Part shown: one piece after another, positions 1 through 9,701 of the stretch
Layout of the letters: each line of letters begins with the position of its first letter
Position numbering within the stretch: position 1 is the stretch's first letter
DNA from: JAHDFB01 sp965658745
Lineage (GTDB): Bacteria; Bacteroidota; Bacteroidia; Chitinophagales; Saprospiraceae
Assembly: GCA_965658745.1 (NCBI GenBank)
Contig: CBFHTK010000007.1
Location: 62,001 to 126,000 of the forward strand
Reading direction: 5' to 3'
DNA: 64,000 bases
The notes under the pieces: model-generated
Database searches by the model: none
What the model saw: the letters and a program-made list of their open reading frames with translations, nothing else
Told to the model about the DNA's origin: nothing
Position numbers and translations under genes: made by a program

Positions 1-177
1 ATCGCCTTCGGTGAATGGATCAATCACGCTACATCGATCTTGCGTAAGTTGGAATTTGATCATTTGCGGATATCTATCATCGATCGTCTCGATAACGAAA
101 TCGCGCGCTTGAAAGGTTGCTGATTTGCTTTCAACATCAAATTTTTTAATCAGTTTTCCATTAATTTCAAAAGACAT
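1..177 (-). CDS. DUF3127 family protein, 3' part cut by the window edge
   Basis: The first 59 codons are visible. They start at the ATG read from the reverse strand at 177 and run off the left edge. The protein begins MSFEINGKLIKKF and continues with a segment containing FVIETIDDRYPQMIKFQL. A modified motif followed by 'FVIET..YP..I.F' is the pattern of the Bacteroidota DUF3127 family, small OB-fold-like proteins of about 120 residues with no settled function. A -7 box (TATATTTG) lies 14 nt upstream, which supports the start. The family call rests on this short segment only. Confidence 0.7.
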   Translation of the reverse strand, partial: MSFEINGKLIKKFDVESKSATFQARDFVIETIDDRYPQMIKFQLTQDRCSVIDPFTEGD

Positions 178-191
178 ATATAATTTTTTTG

Positions 192-199
192 CAAATATA
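192..199 (-). promoter_or_regulatory. Bacteroidota -7 box for the DUF3127 gene
   Basis: Reverse-strand TATATTTG matches TAnnTTTG, the -7 element recognised by the Bacteroidota primary sigma factor. It sits 14 nt before the ATG. No convincing -33 TTG was identified. Predicted from the motif only. Confidence 0.5.
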
Positions 200-309
200 A
201 AGAACTCTCGACTATCTGAGACCTATTATTGACATTCTAATTAAGAAAAGAGATTGCATTATTGAGTAAGTGCAGTCCGAGAGGAAGGGTCACTAAGGCA
301 CAACGACCA

Positions 310-822
310 TTATTTAAACCAACTACTGTAAAGTGTGTAGTTTTTAGCTGTTCTCTTTATAAAGAACTGAAGATTATCAGATTCAAGTTTTTTGATTTTC
401 TTGGCCGGAATTCCACCGTAAATCCAGCCAGATTCCAATCGCTGATTTTCTAAAACTACAGCTCCTGCTGCAACAATTACATGCGATTCGATATGTGTGT
501 TATCCATGATTACAGCTTTCATGCCTATCAGGACTTCTTTGTCAATCGTACATCCGTGTAAAACTGCACCATGCCCAACTGACACATCATCGCCGATTAT
601 TGTTTGACTTTTTTCATAGGTGCAATGAATTATTGCACCATCTTGAATATTGACTCGGTCTCCAATTCGGATCGCATTGACATCACCTCTTATAACAGCG
701 CCATACCAAAAGCTACAATCATCGCCTGTTTCTACGTCACCGATCAATCTTGCTGTATCTGCAATGAAATTAAGGTGACCCATTTTGGGCGAAAGTCCTC
801 TTACTTCGACAATAGTCTGCAT
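310..822 (-). CDS. Gamma-carbonic anhydrase family protein (left-handed beta-helix)
   Basis: A 170-residue hexapeptide-repeat protein of the YrdA/PaaY/CaiE group, cytosolic and usually trimeric with a metal site at the subunit interface. The metal-site signature is present: RGDVN at about residues 45-49, Q60, H66, and VGHGAVLHG with H84 and H89 spaced five residues apart as in Cam-type enzymes. The proton-shuttle loop of archaeal Cam is absent, as in the bacterial short forms. Hydration of CO2 is therefore possible but unproven, since many members have no measured activity. The gene follows the TraB-like gene with a single-base gap, so the two are probably co-transcribed with rlmB. Start ATG at 822. 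The C-terminus (KNYTLYSSWFK) is slightly extended. Confidence 0.85.
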   Translation of the reverse strand: MQTIVEVRGLSPKMGHLNFIADTARLIGDVETGDDCSFWYGAVIRGDVNAIRIGDRVNIQDGAIIHCTYEKSQTIIGDDVSVGHGAVLHGCTIDKEVLIGMKAVIMDNTHIESHVIVAAGAVVLENQRLESGWIYGGIPAKKIKKLESDNLQFFIKRTAKNYTLYSSWFK

Positions 823-823
823 A

Positions 824-1738
824 CTACTCCTCGATTATTGGCGTCATCGTGTAACCTTGCTTTCTGAGTAGTGAAATCACCCCTTCATCACCTACTAAGT
901 GACCTGCTCCAACTGCGAAGAATACAGGTTCTTTGGCCATATACTCTTGCATAACTGGAATCCAATTCTTGTTTCGATTATTTAAAAGAAGATCCATATC
1001 ACCAAGCGTTTCGTCGCTAAACATTTCGCCCATACCCTTTAAATCTTGTTCTTTATAAATATCGATCATCTTCTTGAAATCATCATCTCCTGAGTTTGTT
1101 GATTTGATACTTTCGACTAGCATTTTGGCTTGATCCAAATATGGTATAGAATCAAAAACACTCAACTGATATTCTACCGTTTCTAGACCACCAAGTTCCA
1201 TTTTTTGAGTATTAGCAATTTCCATAAATTCCATCTCATATGACTTCATTTCGCCACTTTGCATAGCGTTTGGCGACATGTCTTCACTAGCGAAGACACT
1301 GAGAAAAGCTGGTTTCATTCGTTCAAACAATGCTAATGGCAAGCCCATTTTGTCAAAATGCGCTTTGATAAGGTCGTACTCCTCTTGAGTCGTAAAGTCA
1401 CGAAGTGTTTTGCCATCTTTCATGACGGCTTTACTCATCAAAGCCATTTGAGCACTCATATCGGACATCACGCTCATGTCTATTTCAAACACCATTTTCT
1501 CTGTGGATTCAATTGCTTGAAGCGTACCTTTTGGGTAGAAAAAATCTTCAGATGGAATTATATGAATCGTGCCATAAAGATACGATGGTGACATGTCGCC
1601 TTTTTCAATTTTCCAGAGTAGAGCCTTTTCAGTCGGCGCTGTTGAAGATAATTTTCCCGCTTTTTTACTGACGCTACAAGATGATATTACCCCAACTGAA
1701 AGGAAAAGGATGAAGAGTTTCGATAATAAATTATTCAT
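824..1738 (-). CDS. TraB/GumN family lipoprotein
   Basis: A protein of 304 residues starting at the ATG at 1738; an in-frame TTG at 1759 is possible but less likely. The N-terminus is a lipoprotein signal peptide (LFILFLSVGVISSC), so the protein should be lipid-anchored, probably facing the periplasm. The body shows the TraB/GumN pattern: LWKIEKGD..SYLYGTIH near the N-terminus and FFAVGAGHLVGDEGVISLL near the C-terminus, with the paired GT.H and GAGHL motifs that resemble Tiki-type metalloprotease sites. Related proteins are annotated as GumN or TraB without a firm bacterial role. The gene lies 17 nt after the rlmB stop and 1 nt before the carbonic-anhydrase-like gene. Confidence 0.85.
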   Translation of the reverse strand: MNNLLSKLFILFLSVGVISSCSVSKKAGKLSSTAPTEKALLWKIEKGDMSPSYLYGTIHIIPSEDFFYPKGTLQAIESTEKMVFEIDMSVMSDMSAQMALMSKAVMKDGKTLRDFTTQEEYDLIKAHFDKMGLPLALFERMKPAFLSVFASEDMSPNAMQSGEMKSYEMEFMEIANTQKMELGGLETVEYQLSVFDSIPYLDQAKMLVESIKSTNSGDDDFKKMIDIYKEQDLKGMGEMFSDETLGDMDLLLNNRNKNWIPVMQEYMAKEPVFFAVGAGHLVGDEGVISLLRKQGYTMTPIIEE

Positions 1739-1755
1739 AAAAGTTTCTTTTTTTA

Positions 1756-2493
1756 TCAAATAGTGAGCCGTGATTTGCAGGCTTCGTACAATACAACACC
1801 TGCTGCAACCGATACGTTCAACGATTCCGTCTTTCCGACCTGATTTATTTTAAATCTTTCGGTGGTTTGTTTGAGCACATGTGCACTAACCCCCTCACCT
1901 TCATCACCCATAACAAGTGCACAGGGTATTGTGAAATCAATTTGATCAACGGTTTTTTCTGAATGATGTTCAGCAGCGTAAATAGCTAAACCCATTGATT
2001 GGAGAAGTTCAATTGTATTTGCGATTGATTTTTCGCGGCAAATAGTCATATGTGCTAAAGCACCAGCTGAAGCTTTCACCGTGATCTCGTTAATGATAGC
2101 AGAATTCTTGATAGGGCAGATAATTGCATGCACACCAAATATTTCAGCACTGCGCACTATAGCACCAAAATTTCTTACATCCGTTACACCATCCAATATT
2201 ACAACTAGAGGAGTCTTACCTTGCTCGTACAAAAGTGTAATGACATCTAAAGTACTTTGGTATGCAACCAAGGAAATCATAGCGATTATACCTTGGTGAT
2301 TACCTCTTGTCATTTTACCCAATTTCTGGGTCGGAACATATTGAACAGGAATATCTCGACCTTTTAATTCCTTTCTTAATTCCTTTTCAAAGTCGCCACG
2401 TAGTCCAGTCTGAATGAATATTTTTTCTATTTCCTTTCCCGAAGAAAGGAGTTCCATCACTGCATTTCGCCCAATAACCAAATTTGAATCCAT
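1756..2493 (-). CDS. rlmB: 23S rRNA (guanosine-2'-O-)-methyltransferase RlmB
   Basis: A 245-residue SpoU-class (SPOUT) methyltransferase. The N-terminal L30e-like substrate-binding domain (residues about 1-80, MDSNLVIGRNAVMELL, then KMTRGNHQGIIA) is followed by the trefoil-knot catalytic domain. The three SpoU motifs are visible: NFGAIVRSAEIFG, LVMGDEGEGVS and LNVSVAAGVVLYEA. The family 2'-O-methylates G2251 in the peptidyl-transferase loop of 23S rRNA with SAM as donor; the exact target here is inferred. It is the first gene of a minus-strand cluster and is preceded by a -7 box ending 4 nt before the ATG. It ends in TGA, showing that TGA works as a stop in this genome. Confidence 0.93.
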   Translation of the reverse strand: MDSNLVIGRNAVMELLSSGKEIEKIFIQTGLRGDFEKELRKELKGRDIPVQYVPTQKLGKMTRGNHQGIIAMISLVAYQSTLDVITLLYEQGKTPLVVILDGVTDVRNFGAIVRSAEIFGVHAIICPIKNSAIINEITVKASAGALAHMTICREKSIANTIELLQSMGLAIYAAEHHSEKTVDQIDFTIPCALVMGDEGEGVSAHVLKQTTERFKINQVGKTESLNVSVAAGVVLYEACKSRLTI

Positions 2494-2497
2494 GCAT

Positions 2498-2530
2498 CAA
2501 ATGTAGGCAAAACGAATGTCTTAAAATCAA
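2498..2530 (-). promoter_or_regulatory. Predicted promoter of rlmB, nearly leaderless
   Basis: On the reverse strand TTG (2530-2528) is followed after 22 nt by TACATTTG (2505-2498), matching the Bacteroidota -33 TTG / -7 TAnnTTTG pattern. The -7 box ends only 4 nt before the rlmB ATG. Transcription would start at or next to the start codon. Confidence 0.5.
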
Positions 2531-2755
2531 TTTTGTAATTGCATGTAAACCATTTTACGACTTTCACATTATTAATATATGGTTCGACAGCTCATGTAAA
2601 AAAGTTGGATACTGTCGGATAGAATATATGTAGTATATAATTCTGTTGACATTCGCAGACAATATTGTATATTGCAGCTGGTTAAGAAAAATCGATAAAA
2701 TCGTTATTAAAACTTATTTACTTACACTTCCTTTCAGGGAAACAAAAAGATAACT

Positions 2756-5700
2756 ATGCGTAAAAATTTACTGTTATTATGCTTTTGTTTCATCTTACTT
2801 TCTGGGGCTTTCGCCCAAAAATCAAGTGATATTGTACTTGCGAAAACTACGTTGATAGAGCAGGCCGACGAACTTGGACTCAATAGAGATGAAATTCCAA
2901 ATTATTTAGTGTCAGATCATTACATGTCTGATTATTCAAAAGCCACACACTTGTATTTGTGGCAAACATACCAAGGTGTTCCGGTATACAATGGACTATT
3001 CACTATTGGTATCAAGAATGATAAGATCTACAATTTGCAAACTTCTGCAGTCAAGAATCTGCAAGATTTAATTGTAACAGATCAACACAGTTTGTCTCCT
3101 GAGCAAGCAATTAAATCAGCTGCTGAGCAACTAGGCTACCCAAATAATGAGCCTTTCACAAGAATAGCTTCTGATAGAGCAAATTCTTACGTTTATGCTC
3201 CTACGTCTTTTGCGAGCAATAATATACCTGTATACTTATGCTACGATAGAGCTGCAGATGGTACATATGTTAAATCATGGAATGTTGATCTTGATATTCC
3301 TGGTAGCGATTATATGTCTCTCAGAGTGGATGCTAATACAGGTGAGATTGTTAGTAAGAACAACTACACTGTCTATTGTGCATTTGATAAAGATATATCA
3401 CACAGTCATACAGCTAGTTGTAAATCTGCTTTTGCAAAAGACAATAAAACGGTAACCAACAAGACTAATGAAGCGCTTGTAAATAGTATGGTAGTTGATG
3501 GATCCAGCTATAGAGTTTACGATTTTCCTGCAGAATCACCGAATCACGGTCCACATGAAATCGTAACTGATCCCGCGGATGTACTTGCTTCTCCTTTTGG
3601 ATGGCACGATGTTGACGGAGTAGAAGGAGCAGACTTTACCATTACTAGAGGTAATAACGTACATGCGTACTTAGATAAGAATGTCGATAACATATCTGAT
3701 GGTAGTGAGCCAGATGGTGGAGCTGATTTGATTTTTGATGAAGTTCATGACCAAAGTCTCGAACCAGCTGATAGTGAAAAAGCCGCGCAGATCAACCTGT
3801 TCTTTATTAATAATAGATTGCACGATTTTACTTATAGATACGGGTTCGATGAGGCAGCTGGTAACTTCCAGCAAAATAACTATGGAAACGGTGGTGAAGG
3901 TGGAGATTATGTCTTTGCAGAGTCAGCGGATGGATCTGGTACAAATAATGCAAATTTTGCTACTCCACCAGATGGAGCATCTGGACGTATGCAAATGTTC
4001 TTATGGGGAGCTAGTGAGTTTGACCTGTTAACAGTGAATGATCCGGAGCAATTGGCTGGTAAGTACGATGTACGTGCAGCTGGTTATGGTCCTCCTGTCA
4101 CTGACACTCCGATTACTGGGAATTTAGTTTTAGTTGATGATGGCACCCCTGAAGGAACTACTGGGTGTAATGAATTAGTCAATGGTGAAGCAATTGCTGG
4201 TAATATTGCAGTGATTGATCGTGGACTTTGTGATTTTAGTTTAAAAACTTATAATGCACAGGAACAAGGAGCTATTGCAGTCATAGTTTGCAATATTGTG
4301 GGAGTAAATGGCGGAGATGGAGATTCAGATATATTTGCAATGGGTGGTGGCCAAAATGCTGAGCTTGTTACAATACCTGCAATTATGGCAAAATACTCAG
4401 ATTGTCAAAATTTGAGAGCTTCCATAAGTACAGGAATTGATGTGAACGCAACAATTCAATTACCACAAGTTGTTGGTCCGATGAACCTTGATGCAAGTTA
4501 TGATAATGGTATCATAGGACATGAGCTAGGTCATGGTATTTCCAATAGACTAACAGGAGGTCCTGCACAAGCTGGCTGTCTAGGAAACGACGAGCAAATG
4601 GGTGAAGGATGGAGTGATTACTTTGGACTAGTTACTACTGTTGAGCCTGGTGATATGGGAACAGATTCAAGAGGAATTGGAACATATGCGATTTCAGAAC
4701 CAGTAACAGGTGGAGGTATTCGCGATTTCCCTTACAGTACAGACATGAGTATTTCTCCAAAGACTTACGATGATATTATCGGAACTGCAGCACCACACCC
4801 ACTAGGTGAGGTTTGGGCAGCTACAACTTGGGATTTGTACTGGGCAATGGTAGACCTTTATGGCTATGATCCAGATATTAATAATTTGGAGTCTGGTAAT
4901 GCTAGAGCAATTCGACTTGTAATGGAAGGAATGAAAGAACAAGCTTGTCAACCAGGTTTTGCAAGTGGTCGACAAGGTATCCTAGCAGCTGATATTGCTA
5001 ATTATGATGGACAACACCAATGTTTGATTTGGGAAGTTTTTGCAAGAAGAGGAATTGGATTTGACGCTGAACAAGGATTGACTACAAACAGAAATGATAA
5101 CAAAGAAGGATTTGATTTACCAACAGCGTGTTTGGACGAATTGAGAATTCGTAAGACGGCTGATGATATAGTTACTCCTGGTGAAGAGTTTTCAGTTACT
5201 TTGACAGCTTTGAATTACCTTCAATTGCCTGACGGCGAAGTTGCTACAGGAGTTGTAATTACTGATGAAATCCCTGCTGGATCTAGCTATGTTGATGGAT
5301 CAGCTAATATCACACCAACTGTAAGTGGAGATATGTTAGTATGGGAAATTGGTGACATGGCATACGAAGAAGAAGTGAGTATCACTTACTCATTACTCTC
5401 TGATGTAGGAGCTCAATCTGTTACTCAGATTATAGATGATATGGAAGATGGTGATGATAATTGGGATATCAATATCAATGAAGGAGTTTCCGCGTTCTGG
5501 GAATTGACGGATATTGCTGCTGCAAGTGGTGAAGACGCTTGGTTTATTCCAAGTCCTGGTGATGAAGAGACAGATAATGAATTATTCTACAAAGACTACT
5601 TTACATTACAAGGAGATAGACCTACTTTAAAGTTCAATCACCGATATAATACTGAAGCAGGTTCTGACGGAGGATTCGTAGCTGTACAAGAAGTAGGACA

Positions 5701-6331
5701 AAGTACTTGGACTAGACTAAATCTTGATGCGAGTATCCGAAATGGATTTACTGGAACATTGGCTTATGGTACATTTGCAATTCCAAGCCTTGCATCTTTT
5801 TCAGGGAATTCTAACGATCAGTTCTTAGATACTTACTTAGATCTTAGTGATTTCGCAGGTAAAGATATTCGTGTGCAGTTTAGATATGGAACTGATGATA
5901 ATACTACTGCAGAAGGTGATTTTGTAGGTTGGGCTATTGATGATTTCGAGATTCTTGACCTAAGAGATTATGCTGGAACAGCTTGCATAACTGATGAATC
6001 AGGTTCCAGTTCTTGCGATGGAGCAATTACTTTAGTTGAGTCCAATGGCGTAACTTCTTTAGAGCAACTTGAGCGAGACGATTTTGGAATGTCTTTATTC
6101 CCTAATCCAGCAATTGATGCTGTTAATATTAGACTTACAGCAACTCAAACTGAAGCAGCTACTTTATCGATCGTTTCAGTTGACGGAGCTTTAGTGTCTG
6201 TTCAAAATGTAAATGTGACACAAGGATCTGATGTAATTCAGCTTTCTGTCGCTGATATTCCTGCTGGAATGTATTTTGTTCAGTTGAGAAGTAACAGTAA
6301 TACTAGTATAAAGAGATTAGTAATTGAATAA
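2756..6331 (+). CDS. M36 (fungalysin-type) zinc metallopeptidase exported by T9SS
   Basis: 1191 residues. Order of modules: signal peptide (1-20, cleaved after GAFA); FTP-type propeptide (about 50-190); M36 catalytic region with HELGH at residues 589-593 and the third zinc ligand Glu in GEGWSDYF (E617); a PA (protease-associated) insert at about 440-540 before the zinc helix; a DUF11-like beta-sandwich (about 790-895, 'TGVVITDEIPAGSSYVDGS'); an Ig/MAM-like domain (about 900-1085) of the kind found with immune-inhibitor-A peptidases; and a C-terminal type A T9SS sorting domain (about 1110-1191, FPNPAIDAVNI to GMYFVQL...KRLVIE). It should be exported by Sec, then T9SS, and released or anchored on the surface to digest proteins. 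Both neighbouring genes are transcriptionally separate; a strong terminator follows. Confidence 0.93.
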   Translation: MRKNLLLLCFCFILLSGAFAQKSSDIVLAKTTLIEQADELGLNRDEIPNYLVSDHYMSDYSKATHLYLWQTYQGVPVYNGLFTIGIKNDKIYNLQTSAVKNLQDLIVTDQHSLSPEQAIKSAAEQLGYPNNEPFTRIASDRANSYVYAPTSFASNNIPVYLCYDRAADGTYVKSWNVDLDIPGSDYMSLRVDANTGEIVSKNNYTVYCAFDKDISHSHTASCKSAFAKDNKTVTNKTNEALVNSMVVDGSSYRVYDFPAESPNHGPHEIVTDPADVLASPFGWHDVDGVEGADFTITRGNNVHAYLDKNVDNISDGSEPDGGADLIFDEVHDQSLEPADSEKAAQINLFFINNRLHDFTYRYGFDEAAGNFQQNNYGNGGEGGDYVFAESADGSGTNNANFATPPDGASGRMQMFLWGASEFDLLTVNDPEQLAGKYDVRAAGYGPPVTDTPITGNLVLVDDGTPEGTTGCNELVNGEAIAGNIAVIDRGLCDFSLKTYNAQEQGAIAVIVCNIVGVNGGDGDSDIFAMGGGQNAELVTIPAIMAKYSDCQNLRASISTGIDVNATIQLPQVVGPMNLDASYDNGIIGHELGHGISNRLTGGPAQAGCLGNDEQMGEGWSDYFGLVTTVEPGDMGTDSRGIGTYAISEPVTGGGIRDFPYSTDMSISPKTYDDIIGTAAPHPLGEVWAATTWDLYWAMVDLYGYDPDINNLESGNARAIRLVMEGMKEQACQPGFASGRQGILAADIANYDGQHQCLIWEVFARRGIGFDAEQGLTTNRNDNKEGFDLPTACLDELRIRKTADDIVTPGEEFSVTLTALNYLQLPDGEVATGVVITDEIPAGSSYVDGSANITPTVSGDMLVWEIGDMAYEEEVSITYSLLSDVGAQSVTQIIDDMEDGDDNWDININEGVSAFWELTDIAAASGEDAWFIPSPGDEETDNELFYKDYFTLQGDRPTLKFNHRYNTEAGSDGGFVAVQEVGQSTWTRLNLDASIRNGFTGTLAYGTFAIPSLASFSGNSNDQFLDTYLDLSDFAGKDIRVQFRYGTDDNTTAEGDFVGWAIDDFEILDLRDYAGTACITDESGSSSCDGAITLVESNGVTSLEQLERDDFGMSLFPNPAIDAVNIRLTATQTEAATLSIVSVDGALVSVQNVNVTQGSDVIQLSVADIPAGMYFVQLRSNSNTSIKRLVIE

Positions 6332-6385
6332 GACTCAGAATTTCAGCTTTCACTTCATTGCGAAAGCTTGATAGATAATACATAG

Positions 6386-6427
6386 CGAAGCCGTATACAA
6401 ATTTGGTTTGTATGCGGCTTCGTTATT
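6386..6427 (+). terminator. Rho-independent terminator after the M36 gene
   Basis: A near-perfect 16-bp stem (left arm 6386-6401, right arm 6407-6422, one G-U pair) with a 5-nt loop, followed by a T-rich stretch. It lies 55 nt after the peptidase stop codon. Confidence 0.8.
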
Positions 6428-6432
6428 TATTG

Positions 6433-6440
6433 TACCTTTG
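6433..6440 (+). promoter_or_regulatory. -7 box candidate for the helicase gene
   Basis: TACCTTTG fits TAnnTTTG, with TTTG 22 nt upstream inside the terminator arm. It implies a 5' leader of roughly 180 nt before the helicase ATG at 6623. A long leader is common for cold-shock-type helicases, but no function can be read from it here. Confidence 0.4.
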
Positions 6441-6622
6441 TGCTTAATTTAGGTTTGACCTCAATTCTGTATTGGAGAGATCGAAGAGCGTTACGGTAGT
6501 TGCTAAAACGTTTTCTGATTATAAAAAGATGATAGTAATTCATCACCATAGAGTAGCAAATTACCGCTAATGCTCTGATTCAAAATTTGGGTTTATTATT
6601 TTCTTTTTTATCCCATATTTAT

Positions 6623-8386
6623 ATGACAATGTTTAAAGACTTTGATCTGCACGCTGATATTCTCCGCGGTGTAGAAAAGCTTGGTTTTGAGAAACCAACA
6701 GAAATTCAGAAAGAGGCAATTCCTTATTTGTTGGAGTCTGATCAAGATTTGATCGCTCTAGCGCAAACAGGTACTGGAAAGACTGCTGCTTTTGGATTAC
6801 CATTATTACAGAAAATTAGTAGCAAGGAATCAGATGTACAAGCGATCATTCTCTGTCCGACTAGGGAGCTGTGCATGCAGTTAGCAAAAGACTTGGAATC
6901 GTATTCAAAATTTATGGATCGGTTCAACATACTTGCGGTTTACGGTGGAACAGATATTTCCAAACAGATAAAGTCGCTCAGAGGTAGCATACATATCGTT
7001 GTAGGTACTCCAGGTAGAACTTTAGATCTTATAAAGCGAAGAAAGTTAAATCTTCAAGCAGTTAAGTTTGTCGTTTTCGACGAAGCAGATGAGATGTTAT
7101 CTATGGGGTTTAAAGACGACATGGATGCCATTTTGGAGGCAACTCCTGAGGAAAAACAAACATTGCTTTTTTCAGCGACAATGCCAGCTGAGATAGCGAA
7201 GATGACGAAACGCTACATGCGTAACCCGAAAGAAATATCCATCGGGCATAAGAACTCGGGAACCAAGAATGTAGAGCATCATTACTACGATGTTCCCGGT
7301 AGAAAGAAATACGAGGCACTAAAACGAATAGCTGATATTAATCCATCGATATATGGAATTGTCTTCTGTAGAACAAGAGCAGAAACTAAAGACATTGCGG
7401 AAAGACTCGGAAACGATGGCTATAGTTCGGACGCTATTCACGGAGATCTATCTCAGAGTCAGAGAGATTCTGTCATGCAACGTTTTCGTGGGAAGCAAAT
7501 CCAGTTACTTGTAGCAACTGATGTTGCGGCAAGAGGTATCGATGTTGACAGTTTGACACATGTTATAAACTACAATTTGCCTGACGAATTAGCTACTTAT
7601 ACTCATAGAAGTGGTCGTACTGGTCGAGCAAATAACGAAGGTGTATCTATCATTTTGTTGTCAGGTCGCGATCGCAGTAAATTACGAGGAATTGAGAAAA
7701 AGATTGGTCAACAGGTAATAAAACAACAGATTCCTTCCGGGAAACAGGTGGTTAAGGCTCAACTAGATAAACTAATCGATAGATTGGAGAAGGCTGAAGT
7801 GAACGAAAATGAACTACAGGAGTATCTTCCAGAGATCTTACAGCGACTTAATGTTTATTCCAAGGAAGATATTATCAAGCAGTTCATATCATTAGAGTTC
7901 AATAGATTTCTTCAATACTATAAGAATTCAGACGACATCAATTCCAAAGGTTCAAGCCGGGATCGTGACCGTGGTAGAGGTAACGATGGTGGAAGAGGAG
8001 ATGGTTATCGAACTGGTCCAAGAAAGCGATACTCAAGATTCTATATTAATTTAGGTGAAAAAAGCAAGGTTAATCCTCAGAAGCTTCTTGCCGTGATCAA
8101 TAAATTCACACCTGAGCATAGTATTGAGGTAGGAAAAATTGAAATTTTATCAGCGTTCTCATTTTTTGAAGTAGACGAAACACAAGCAAATGTTATTAAT
8201 TCTGCTTTTAAGGATGCAAAATTTGGAAATACTGATATTGTCGTTAAACCTGTAGCTGCTAGCAAAAGCAAGGAGAGTAGAGGTTCTCGGGGAAGAGACC
8301 GAAACCGAGGAAGAGGTGGTCGTAGATCTGAACGAGGACCAAGAAAGCCGCACAGAGGTAAAGGTAACTCTAGCAGAAGAAGATAG
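6623..8386 (+). CDS. DEAD-box ATP-dependent RNA helicase (DeaD/CsdA-like)
   Basis: 587 residues from ATG at 6623; a second ATG two codons on is also possible. The two RecA-like domains carry all helicase motifs: AQTGTGKT (I), PTRELCMQ (Ia), TPGRT (Ib), DEAD (II), SAT (III), ARGID (V) and HRSGRTGRA (VI). A DbpA-type RNA-binding domain follows at about residues 470-545 (RFYINLGEKSKVNPQKLL...), flanked by an Arg/Gly/Asp-rich linker and an Arg/Gly-rich tail (RGSRGRDRNRGRGG). This is the architecture of DeaD/CsdA, which remodel RNA during ribosome assembly and at low temperature. An upstream in-frame TTG would add 12 hydrophobic residues not typical of the family, so it was not used. Confidence 0.92.
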   Translation: MTMFKDFDLHADILRGVEKLGFEKPTEIQKEAIPYLLESDQDLIALAQTGTGKTAAFGLPLLQKISSKESDVQAIILCPTRELCMQLAKDLESYSKFMDRFNILAVYGGTDISKQIKSLRGSIHIVVGTPGRTLDLIKRRKLNLQAVKFVVFDEADEMLSMGFKDDMDAILEATPEEKQTLLFSATMPAEIAKMTKRYMRNPKEISIGHKNSGTKNVEHHYYDVPGRKKYEALKRIADINPSIYGIVFCRTRAETKDIAERLGNDGYSSDAIHGDLSQSQRDSVMQRFRGKQIQLLVATDVAARGIDVDSLTHVINYNLPDELATYTHRSGRTGRANNEGVSIILLSGRDRSKLRGIEKKIGQQVIKQQIPSGKQVVKAQLDKLIDRLEKAEVNENELQEYLPEILQRLNVYSKEDIIKQFISLEFNRFLQYYKNSDDINSKGSSRDRDRGRGNDGGRGDGYRTGPRKRYSRFYINLGEKSKVNPQKLLAVINKFTPEHSIEVGKIEILSAFSFFEVDETQANVINSAFKDAKFGNTDIVVKPVAASKSKESRGSRGRDRNRGRGGRRSERGPRKPHRGKGNSSRRR

Positions 8387-8430
8387 ATTATAAAGAGCTT
8401 TCATAGGCTTACAGGCCAAAAGCCCAAATA

Positions 8431-8467
8431 AAAAAGGGGAACTTGACTTGATCAAGTTCCCCTTTTT
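8431..8467. terminator. Bidirectional terminator between convergent genes
   Basis: A 16-bp perfect stem (8431-8446 with 8452-8467) and 5-nt loop. The stem is GGGG/CCCC-based with A5 at the left and T5 at the right, so it can stop transcription from both the helicase (plus) and the lipoprotein gene (minus, ending at 8496). Confidence 0.85.
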
Positions 8468-8495
8468 CTTTTTAGATGTAAATCAGAATAAAGAA

Positions 8496-9701
8496 TTATT
8501 CACCTTTTTTGATATCCCAAATTAGGTTATCAAGATTATCGTCAGTTGTAGGATTTACCCCAGTCACTGTCATCATGTAGTAAACATCCTCTCTTTTTGC
8601 AACATAAGTTGATCCGACCATTAAAGTTCCTGTCTGTGCAAGTTCAGTACCACCGTCGTATGCTTCGATTAGTAGTTCTTTAGAAGTTACGTTTTCGTAA
8701 GTGTAAGAAGCGTCTATACTTCTTAAACTAGTTGTAGCATCAGCTGGTGCAATAATCTGTAACCAGTTTCCATCGCCGTCAATACCTTGATCGATAATAT
8801 CAGCATCTGGGTTACTTACAGAAGTTACATTTGTTCCAGTCTCAAGATCGATTGCTCCGAAATTTGGTCCTGAATTATTATATAGTAGAACTCCAGTTGC
8901 GACATCTACAAGGGGAGTAGATACCGGAAGAATAGTTATTGCGTAGTTAATAGAAGACTCATCTCCATTCTCATCAACAAGAGTAATTGTGTAGTTTGTT
9001 AAACCTACAGTGTTATTTGACGTCAAGAATAACTTTTTAGATGTAAATCCATCAACGTCAGCACCTTCTAGTATTTGTGGGTTGGAAGTCCAATCTCCTG
9101 ATTCCCAAGCAAGTCTAGTAAGATCCGTAATTAAAGCGCCTTCTTCTAATACAGAAATAGAGCTTAAAGGAACGTTTCCTTTTACTGCTGTAAGAACTAT
9201 CTGCACGGTTCCAGGATTTTCAAGTTCAATACTTGAATTCATGTCGTTTGTAAGAACAGGTTGGGCTCCTACTCCGTCAACAGTAATTTCGATAGATCTT
9301 GTTTCACGTCCATCGTCGTCAGATTCAACTACAAAAGAATAAGTAGCAGCACCAGAGTCATCTCCAGTAATAGCTATTTCATAGGTGAAGCTTGATCGTT
9401 CAGTATCAAATAATAGCTTTGGATTGTTGTCTACTGCTCCATCAACTGTGTAGTCATCGGTACTTAAGTTGACACCGTCTTTTTGTATTGTTAAAGTGTT
9501 CATTTCAGCAGAACCGCTAGTTCCAGAAACTTTGACTAGGAAGACTTCATTTGCAACGATGGTAGCATCAGAAGAAACATACCCAGTTTCATCAGAATAG
9601 CTTAGGGTAGAATCAATAATGTCAGGATCACATGATGTAATCAACACTCCTAGTGCGGCAAATTAAACGATTAGTTTAGGAAAAATACGTAGTTGTTTCA
9701 T
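8496..9701 (-). pseudogene. Surface lipoprotein with a TAA stop inside its signal peptide
   Basis: The natural start is the ATG at 9701. It reads MKQLRIFPKLIV, then TAA (9665-9663), then FAALGVLITSCDPDIID in the same frame. Together these make a standard lipoprotein signal peptide with lipobox LITSC, so one base change seems to have created the stop. From there 383 codons stay open to 8496. The remaining protein is acidic and Thr/Ser-rich, with several Ig-like beta-sandwich segments (each with 'YSFVVESDDDGRETRSIEITV'-like strands) and no catalytic motif I recognise. A GTG at 9647 could restart translation, but MLITSC is too short to act as a signal peptide. It may be a degraded gene, a sequencing error or a readthrough case. 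Confidence 0.65.

Noticed and set aside
262..453. Short plus-strand frame at the left end
   Set aside because: It overlaps the gamma-carbonic-anhydrase gene on the opposite strand and has no family features.
6587..6622. TTG start for the DEAD-box helicase
   Set aside because: It would add a short hydrophobic stretch absent from the family; the ATG at 6623 gives the usual N-terminus.
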